DNA from: Phaeoceros laevis
Taxonomy: Eukaryota > Anthocerotophyta > Anthocerotopsida > Notothyladales
Reading direction: 5' to 3'
DNA: 23,713 bases
Assembly (NCBI GenBank): GCA_049999765.1
Contig: JBNGIQ010007703.1
Coordinates: 1 to 23,713 of the forward strand
Of the stretch, positions 18,031 through 23,713 are shown one piece after another (within the stretch, counting starts at the first letter, position 1; each line of letters opens with the position of its first letter). Below the pieces are notes generated by a model. The model ran no database searches. It saw nothing but the letters and a program-made list of their open reading frames with translations, and was not told the origin of the DNA. The position numbers were made by a program, and so were the translations under genes.

Positions 18031-19857
18031 ATGGCACCAGTGCAGCGGAAGCTGCGCAAGGCCCTCGGGGCTATGAAGGACCAGACCAGCATTGGGCTGG
18101 CGAAGGTAGCCAGCTCCAGGGCCCCGGACTTGGACATTGCTGTAGTGAAGGCCACCAGTCATGCAGAATCCCCGGTGGATGAGAAGTATGTGTACGAGCT
18201 TTTGCACTACATGTCCTACTCGAGGGCCTACGTCAATGCATGTGTAGCTGCCATTGCCAAGCGGCTGAATAAAACTCGCAACTGGGTTGTTGCACTGAAG
18301 TCCCTGATGTTGGTGCACCGGCTGCTGAGGGATGGGGATCCTAGCTTTGAGGAGGAGCTTTCCTACTCGCAACGAGGCATGCATCTACTCAACATGAACG
18401 GGTTCAGGGATCAGTCGAGCTCCAGTGCTTGGGACTACACAGCTTTTGTGAGGACATACTCTATGTACCTTGACGAGCGGCTGAAGAGCTTCTCTGCCAA
18501 GGGTGCAGACCCCAAGCGTGCTTCCTCTGCGAATGATGGTGGTAGGAAATTCAACACCTACTCCGACGATGTCGAATCTCCCCGCACCACCAAGAAGGTG
18601 CAGGCGACTCCCATCAAAGAGATGAAACCAGAAGCGCTGCTGCAGAGGCTTCCGGACCTGCAGCAGCTGCTGGAACGTGTGATAGGATGCCGACCGACAG
18701 GGGCTGCAAGGAGTAGCCGGCTGGTGCAGGTGGCTTTGTATCCGGTGGTGACTGAAAGTGGTCAGATCTACGCAGATATTTTCGATGGGGTGACCATCCT
18801 CCTGGATGCATTTTTTGACCTGGATTACGACGATTGTGTGAAGGCTTTGGACGTCTACAAGCTGTCTGCCAAACAAGGTTCCAACATTTCCTCCTTCTAC
18901 GGGCTGTGTAAAAATATTGGTATAGGTAGGCCTGTGGATTACCCGACTGTGCAGCCTGTGTCGCAGGAGCATGTGGAAACTCTGGAGGATTATGTGAGAA
19001 ATGCTCCCAGAGGTGGCCGGAAGCAGAGGCCTCGAAGCCGAAGCCCTGATCCCGAAGTTCGTAGGGTTCCTTCCCCTCCCCCGAAGACAGAGTCTGTGCA
19101 GCCCCCTCAGGGCAGGGCTGCAGAGTTTTCCAACAGGGGTCAATCTGAGAAGGACAAATCCCCTGATCTGTTGAACATGGATGAACCAGCAGCATCTCCT
19201 TTAGAGGAACAAAACAGCCTGGCCTTGGCTCTGTTCTCCGCCACCACAGGTGCTACTCAGAAATGGGAGCCCTTTGGAGCTGCCACTGATCAACCAGCTC
19301 CTGCTAACGGCACCGCTTCAGCAGTATCATTTTCAACAGGAGAAGCTGGGAAGGCTGGCTGGGAACTTGCTCTGGTGGAGGAATCAACAAACATTCGTGC
19401 CCGGACACAGATGGCAGGTGGCTTTGATAACCTTCTTTTGGAGAGCATGTATGAGCAGGGAGCAGTCCGTCAGGCCACTGCAGTTTCTGCTCTGGTGGGT
19501 GGCAGTGCGAGCAGTGTTGCTCTGCCGAACCGGCCAGCAGCTACTTATCTGGCACTGCCCGCCCCTCCCGGTGCTGCCCCTGCAGCTCCAGGGAGCCAAG
19601 ACCCATTTGCTGCATCATCCACTGTCCCTCCTCCAGCGTACGTGCAGATGGAAGACTTGAAGAAGAAGCAAGATCTGCTGGTGCAGGAACAGCAGGCATG
19701 GCAGAGATACCAAGCTGGTGGCATGCAGGGGTACCATGGGTTCACGAGAGTGAACGACAATCCTTACCTGACAGCTAACCCCATGGGATTTAACAACTTC
19801 GCCAACGGTGGAAACATGTATGGCTCTTACGCACAGGGGCGCTACGCCCAGTACTGA
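18031..19857 (+). CDS. ECA4: ANTH-domain clathrin adaptor (AP180/PICALM type, ECA4/CAP1 group)
   Basis: Monomeric adaptor that binds phosphoinositides and clathrin at the plasma membrane or trans-Golgi during coated-vesicle formation. Single exon, 608 aa. The ATG at 18031 has an ideal context (GTCGCCATGGC) and starts at the conserved MAPVQRKLRKALGAMKDQTS. The ANTH domain spans about residues 8-325. It contains the lipid-binding VVKATSH (39-44), KTRNWVVALKSLMLVHRLL (81-99) and WDYTAFVRTYSMYLDERL (134-151). The disordered tail holds an RS/P-rich patch (330-350), a clathrin-box-like PDLLNMD (378-384), WEPFG (412-416), WELALVE (444-450), DPF (524-526) and a Gln-rich helix about 540-560. Length fits the plant family (about 600-650 aa). 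Assignment to the ECA4/CAP1 subgroup rests on the KDQTSIGLAKVAS start. Confidence 0.95.
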   Translation: MAPVQRKLRKALGAMKDQTSIGLAKVASSRAPDLDIAVVKATSHAESPVDEKYVYELLHYMSYSRAYVNACVAAIAKRLNKTRNWVVALKSLMLVHRLLRDGDPSFEEELSYSQRGMHLLNMNGFRDQSSSSAWDYTAFVRTYSMYLDERLKSFSAKGADPKRASSANDGGRKFNTYSDDVESPRTTKKVQATPIKEMKPEALLQRLPDLQQLLERVIGCRPTGAARSSRLVQVALYPVVTESGQIYADIFDGVTILLDAFFDLDYDDCVKALDVYKLSAKQGSNISSFYGLCKNIGIGRPVDYPTVQPVSQEHVETLEDYVRNAPRGGRKQRPRSRSPDPEVRRVPSPPPKTESVQPPQGRAAEFSNRGQSEKDKSPDLLNMDEPAASPLEEQNSLALALFSATTGATQKWEPFGAATDQPAPANGTASAVSFSTGEAGKAGWELALVEESTNIRARTQMAGGFDNLLLESMYEQGAVRQATAVSALVGGSASSVALPNRPAATYLALPAPPGAAPAAPGSQDPFAASSTVPPPAYVQMEDLKKKQDLLVQEQQAWQRYQAGGMQGYHGFTRVNDNPYLTANPMGFNNFANGGNMYGSYAQGRYAQY

Positions 19858-21292
19858 GCAGTGTCCTCATTGGATTTGCGGAGGCTGTGTTCACCATTGT
19901 GTCCATATTTTTGTGTCACATCGGTAGTGATATTCATTGACTTCACAGTTTTGGAGCGCCACTTCCTGAATTCCCTAGGAACAGCCAAAGATATACTTGT
20001 TAGCATTTGTGCAACTGTTGCAGCTTGCATGCATGTTCGTGTAGAGGTCTTGGGATATTTTTCTATCCGGATCGAAACAAGTACGTTTCTTTACTACAAT
20101 AAGACGAAGCACATGACCACGCACCTCTCTGTCCCCGGACAGCCCATAGCACTTTGAAAGGTGATTGATCTTTTTCAACTTTTTTATTTTATTTAATGTC
20201 TGCTTAAAATCCTACGGTAAGTGCAATCTGAAACACGCAAAACATACATGAGCTGCCATGTCTAAGTGGATAGCGTGATGTAGACGAATGGTTGCATGAC
20301 GGGCAGACAATGATCTCCGCTGGTTTCCCATGCGATGCCGCCGGCGCCTTGATCTGGCCGCCGGCGCCGGTGTTATCAAGGGTCGCTTGACTGTCCGCCT
20401 CACGGGTTAGGCTCTAAAGGCTAATCAGCTAACTTGAGCTCAATTAGAGTAAGGTTTCAACGTTTCAACTATTTAGTACTGAAGCGTGGAATGCAGGTTC
20501 TGTTAGGCTCCTTTTTGTTTTGAGCCTTAAGTCATATCCTAGGTGATTAGGATAAGTATGCGTAGGATTCCGGCACCAGTTTCGTTTTTAGCCTATACAG
20601 ATGGACTGCCAGGTAGAGCCTTCGTGGCAAGTTTTGTCCTGTCAGGCGGACAAGGTTGCTTAGATGCCTGCCCCGCTCAGAGCAGCTTAGTGTTTCCCAG
20701 TTTTCTGCCGAGATGCTATGGCTGTGGGCATGTTTTTGGGCACTCTGATCTAGAAGAGCAGTTGAAGAAGAGACCTGGTTTCAGTCTTAGCAAGGTTTGG
20801 GAGGAATCCCGGTGTATCCCGGTGTAATGCTGTTTCTAGCTTGTTCATGCTTTTAAGCGGGTTCGTTGGTGCAAGTTGTGCTTTCTGGGCCACAGGCCCG
20901 GGTGTTGTGTCTTACTGGCGATGAGTTAAGTTGTGTTCAGGTCCCGGTGGTGTGAAATTCTGGTGTTTGTGCGTTAAGCTGGTCAATTGCGACAGTTGGT
21001 GGACTGTAAAACCACTGCTACAGAGCCCGGCCATGCTGTATCCTAGCGGGCTGGTGGCTGGTAAATCTTTTCCCCAAGTTGCGCTGGTGCGAGGGTCGAA
21101 GCGGCAAAACAAGAACCTCTGCTGGCGCAGCCAGGCACTTAAACAATAATCAGACCAGGGGGAGAGCGTAGAAGGAGAGAGAGGACGGTGCGGGTGCCTG
21201 TCGAGGGCCCGTCACCATCCAGAAGGGCAGGCTACGGCCCATTTGCACCGCCTGCAGGAGAGGTGCTATGCAAACCGTGGCCTAACAGTTCG
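19858..21292. other. Gene-poor region after the ANTH gene
   Basis: The first about 300 bases are probably the ANTH 3' UTR, AT-rich toward 20160-20200. A GC-rich direct repeat GCCGCCGGCGCC occurs at 20337-20348 and 20357-20368. A plus-strand frame of about 89 codons (ATG near 20558, stop 20825-20827) contains CYGCGHVFG and EEQLKKRPGFSLSKVWEE. It could be a further captured exon, but I do not recognise it. ATCCCGGTGT is duplicated near 20807-20826. No convincing gene is seen. Confidence 0.4.
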
Positions 21293-21406
21293 AGCGCCTT
21301 CGCTGTTCGATGAAGCAAAGAAGTATATTTCTCTGATTATGCCAGCTTATAATGAAGAGGCCGGATTACCTGCGGTTCTGGATGAAACTCTTGGGTGACT
21401 GGTGAA
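21293..21406 (+). pseudogene. Single-exon fragment of ALG5-like dolichyl-phosphate glucosyltransferase
   Basis: The plus strand reads RAPSLFDEAKKYISLIMPAY followed by NEEAGLPAVLDETL. This matches the N-terminal part of the family 2 glycosyltransferase ALG5, where 'KYISL(I)(V)PA(Y/F)NEE.RLP..L.ET' begins the nucleotide-binding fold. An acceptor-like CCTAACAG precedes it (21285-21292) and a donor-like GGTGAC follows. Neither the membrane anchor upstream nor the next exon (VxIVDDGS) can be found nearby. It therefore looks like one exon stranded in repetitive DNA rather than a complete gene. Confidence 0.6.
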
Positions 21407-21693
21407 CCGCCAGATTTTGGTGCTGGAGAACGGTGGTTTTGTCTTTCTATGTGATTGATTGTTCTTAGATCTCATGGCAGGACAGGTTGTTGCCTGTAAC
21501 AAACTGCTTGCGAGCTTGAATGTGCATAACTCATAACGCCTGATCGTACAACTGCAGTTACCTTCAAAGCAGGGCCCGCAAGGACAGGTCCTTCACGTAT
21601 GAGGTGCACTCCATTCCCCTGGCCTTTGCTCGTTACCACTGTGTTGCTATGAGGAAACGTATTCATGTGCTCGAAAGGAAGTGTGAAATAACG

Positions 21694-21787
21694 TTAGCCA
21701 CACCAAACGTGGTTATTTTGGTATGGCTGGTTGTGGGCCACAACCAGCCATACCCTTCCCTAGCCACAACTTGTGGGTAGGGGAGGG
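21694..21787. repeat. Three consecutive hairpins
   Basis: A perfect inverted repeat of 17-bp arms with a 1-base centre spans 21720-21754 (GGTATGGCTGGTTGTGG / complement). Immediately after, 21753-21787 forms a second stem (CCTTCCCTAGCCACAA with TTGTGGGTAGGGGAGG, 14 of 16 paired). Just before it, TAGCCAC...GTGGTTA (about 21697-21718) forms a short third stem. Adjacent stems of this kind are typical of foldback elements or MITE termini; no target-site duplication was confirmed. Confidence 0.8.
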
Positions 21788-22249
21788 GTTACAGGTCGGA
21801 CCATTGGGGGTTAAAAACTAACAAACTACAGTTATCTACCCAGTTAACTGAGGTCAACCCTAATGGCTTTATGTGGCTACGAATATGGCAACACCTTGCG
21901 GCACTTTGTGGCAAATCATGGAGAAGTATGAAATGCTCATACATCATAGGGGTTGTTGCTAGGATGTGGTGGACAATGGAGAAGGCGAAGAAAAAAACGA
22001 GGCCAAGCAATCCCGATGGACACAGCAACCTGCTAGGAGACAACTTGTGAAAAGGCGGCATCCTACGATACGTCCTCACGCGGTCGGGAATTGAGCGCTT
22101 CCAACTCAGAGGCGACGAGCACCATCAGTCGATAGACTGGCTGAAACCGACCGTCCTCCCGGAAGCCAGCTTCAGTTTTCATTCCGAAGGGAAGTGGTAA
22201 ACCAACGTCCACAGGCCCTGAATCCTGAATAGGAAATTCAGAGGGATCA

Positions 22250-22325
22250 ACAAAGCTGTGAACATCACACTTCTCAGTCGCCTGTTCATCTCGAAGTACT
22301 TCAGGAGCCATCCACTCCGGCTGTG
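22250..22325 (-). pseudogene. Single-exon fragment of CTR1/Raf-like protein kinase
   Basis: The minus strand reads PEWMAPEVLRDEQATEK then CDVHSF. This is kinase subdomains VIII-IX (the 'GTPEWMAPEVLR.E...EK.DVYSFG' signature) of plant Raf-like MAP3Ks such as CTR1. An acceptor-like ATTCGTCACAG lies directly upstream. Similarity ends at SF, where GTTGAT could be a donor. The Tyr of DVYSF is His here. No other kinase subdomains are visible on either side, so this is an isolated exon. An extended frame to 22063 continues without family features. Confidence 0.7.
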
Positions 22326-22535
22326 ACGAATGAACAAACAGATCCTTTCAGATCCTCCTTTCACCCTAACAGGCCCCTGCCCTAATTCAATATGTTCTTC
22401 AAATATCCCCGGGTATCCACTGGAAAATGCCCATGTTCTCACTTCCAATCAGCTCCCTTTGTTTTCAGTTGAGGAGATCCATCATTCTGTGTTCTGATAC
22501 GTGGTAGATCAGTGTCCGCGATCCCTGTCTGTGTG

Positions 22536-22653
22536 TCAGTTTGACAGGGATAGGGCTAAGCACGCACATTCACCCCAAGAGAAACACAACAATCTCAGTT
22601 TGACGGGGATAAAGTTCAAAGCACATTCACACCCAAGAGAAAGACAACAATCT
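22536..22653. repeat. 59-bp tandem duplication in the 3' flank of PPR gene 3
   Basis: TCAGTTTGACAGGGATA starts at 22536 and TCAGTTTGACGGGGATA at 22595. Both continue through GCACATTCAC, CCAAGAGAAA and ACAACAATC, ending about 22653. The array lies about 40 bp downstream of the PPR gene 3 stop (minus strand), probably in its 3' UTR. Confidence 0.85.
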
Positions 22654-22693
22654 CTGCACACACACCTCAGCACTGGCTAGATCTTCAGTATTC

Positions 22694-23713
22694 TCACGGT
22701 TGACCCTTACAACTGCAACGCCCGTTAGCGAATCGATGCACACGGTACCCATCCCTTACCACAATGTCTCTCTGTTCAAGCCTTGACATGATTTCCGTGG
22801 AGCTGTGGCAGTCGCTGCACATGCGTAGATTCTTCGTTACCACCAGAGGTGTCCCACTTGGAGTGTTCAACAGACCAAACGCCAGAGCTAGCTTCTCAGC
22901 ATGCCCACAAAGCACATCTTCCTTTTCCTTCTCACTCAGTGGCTTCAACACCAACTTGGTGTGAGGTACGTGGCCTCCTTCCTGCTTCACACGTGCATTT
23001 GTGCTCTCTACCTTAAGCGCAATAATATCCATTCTCCTTTCTCCCACCAGAAATCTGTGCACCTCCTTATTCACCTCAATGCTCGCCACTGCAAGTTTCT
23101 TGTTAGCTCCTGCTGACTTTCTCTGTGTTTCAATCCTGTCTACATCGGTCCACCTACGCGCATCTGCGTAGGCCTTGACCATGAGCACATAGGCAGACGC
23201 CATTTGAGGCTCCAGCCTAGCAATGCTTTCAAAACACCACACAGCCCTCTCTATATCCCCGTGACTTTTGCAGGCATTCAACAAAGACCTCAAACCCACC
23301 ACATTACTTTGGCCTTCACATGATAATAGCATCTTCTCTGCCTCATCTAATTGGCCAGCACGGCCAAGAAGATCAATCATGCAGTTGTAATGCACAATAA
23401 TAGGTTTGATGCCATGCTGTTCAGCCATGGAATCCAAGAGTTTGCGACCCTCGTGGACCAGTCCCTCATGACTGCATGCTGCTAGAAGGCAAGTAAAAGT
23501 AACATCATCAGGATGACCACCGGCAACTAACATCTCCTCAAAACAAGCTAGTGCCTTGCTACCTTCATCACAAACACCATACCCAGCAATCAGGGCGTTC
23601 CATGTGACCACATCCTTTGTGTTCATGCTGTCAAAAACCTGGCGTGCATCTTCTAGCTCACCACATTTTGCATACATGTCCACCAGGCAGTTGCCCACCA
23701 CTACATCATCCAG
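22694..23713 (-). CDS. PPR protein, PLS-DYW:KP-like, 3' part (runs off window)
   Basis: The frame is open to the last base of the window (LDDVVGNCLVDMYAKCG...), so the N-terminal PPR array is missing. Visible are the last S motif (YAKCGELEDARQVFDS), a P motif (VVTWNALIAGYG), CLLAACSHEGLV, HYNCMIDLLGRAGQL, E motifs, and the DYW domain. The PG box reads NKKLAVASIEV (KP changed to KL). It is followed by HRFLVGERR, VPHTKLVLKPLSEKEKED, HAE, CSDCH and HRFANGRCSCKGQP. The end tripeptide is GQP. It is a close paralogue of the gene at 5417-8497, sharing KTRNLRMCSDCHSSTEIMS-like blocks, and resembles the pseudogene at 3812-4187 at DNA level. Catalytic and zinc residues are intact. Confidence 0.93.
   Translation of the reverse strand: MDDVVVGNCLVDMYAKCGELEDARQVFDSMNTKDVVTWNALIAGYGVCDEGSKALACFEEMLVAGGHPDDVTFTCLLAACSHEGLVHEGRKLLDSMAEQHGIKPIIVHYNCMIDLLGRAGQLDEAEKMLLSCEGQSNVVGLRSLLNACKSHGDIERAVWCFESIARLEPQMASAYVLMVKAYADARRWTDVDRIETQRKSAGANKKLAVASIEVNKEVHRFLVGERRMDIIALKVESTNARVKQEGGHVPHTKLVLKPLSEKEKEDVLCGHAEKLALAFGLLNTPSGTPLVVTKNLRMCSDCHSSTEIMSRLEQRDIVVRDGYRVHRFANGRCSCKGQP

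Noticed and set aside
18385-19195. Long minus-strand frames opposite the ANTH gene
   Set aside because: Shadows of the strongly supported ANTH coding sequence, without any family features.

Overview
The window is plant nuclear DNA. It carries PLS-class pentatricopeptide repeat (PPR) proteins with C-terminal DYW deaminase domains, an ATG3 gene with plant-type sequence, and a plant-type ANTH-domain clathrin adaptor. The DYW domains carry a 'KKPA'-type PG box and unusual end tripeptides (GRH, GQP, DHY). As I recall, this is the DYW:KP variant, found in lineages with U-to-C organelle RNA editing: hornworts, ferns and non-Selaginella lycophytes. Most introns I can place are about 90-150 bp and the GC content looks close to one half. 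This fits a compact hornwort-like genome better than a fern genome, but the assignment is inference.

Layout. 1-210: hairpin-rich ACGTCG/TTCGAC cluster ending at TAGTG/CACTA termini, like the end of a CACTA transposon. 187-3770 (minus): long decayed Gln/Pro/Ser-rich reading frame with a coiled coil, gag- or transposon-protein-like, containing a 23-bp minisatellite. 3812-4187 (minus): PPR pseudogene. 4473-4572: assembly gap. 5417-8497 (plus): 1026-aa PPR-DYW protein with an N-terminal OSB-type 'PDF' motif and a 309-bp tandem PPR expansion. 9061-9885 (minus): secreted protein with a bacterial-looking 'FDNMQ' domain. 10329-11144 (minus): four-exon gene for a small EB1-C-terminus-like protein, broken up in six-frame view by in-frame introns. 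11679-13622 (plus): complete nine-exon ATG3. 14580-16694 (minus): second PPR-DYW gene with an unresolved start. 16842-17207 (minus): two-exon 82-aa gene I do not recognise. 18031-19857 (plus): intronless ANTH/AP180-type adaptor. 19858-22690: gene-poor tract with single-exon fragments of an ALG5-like glycosyltransferase and a CTR1/Raf-like kinase, plus a run of hairpins. 22694-23713 (minus): 3' part of a third PPR-DYW gene that runs off the window.

How they relate. The PPR-DYW proteins are nuclear-encoded factors that bind organelle transcripts and edit single pyrimidines. Gene 1, gene 3 and the pseudogene are close paralogues, so this looks like a site of local PPR birth and death. ATG3 (autophagy) and the ANTH adaptor (endocytosis) are single-copy housekeeping genes with no evident link to the PPR genes. 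ATG3 and the EB1-like gene are divergent across about 530 bp, and the 82-aa gene and the ANTH gene are divergent across about 820 bp. The most unusual item is the PDF-motif/PPR/DYW:KP fusion.
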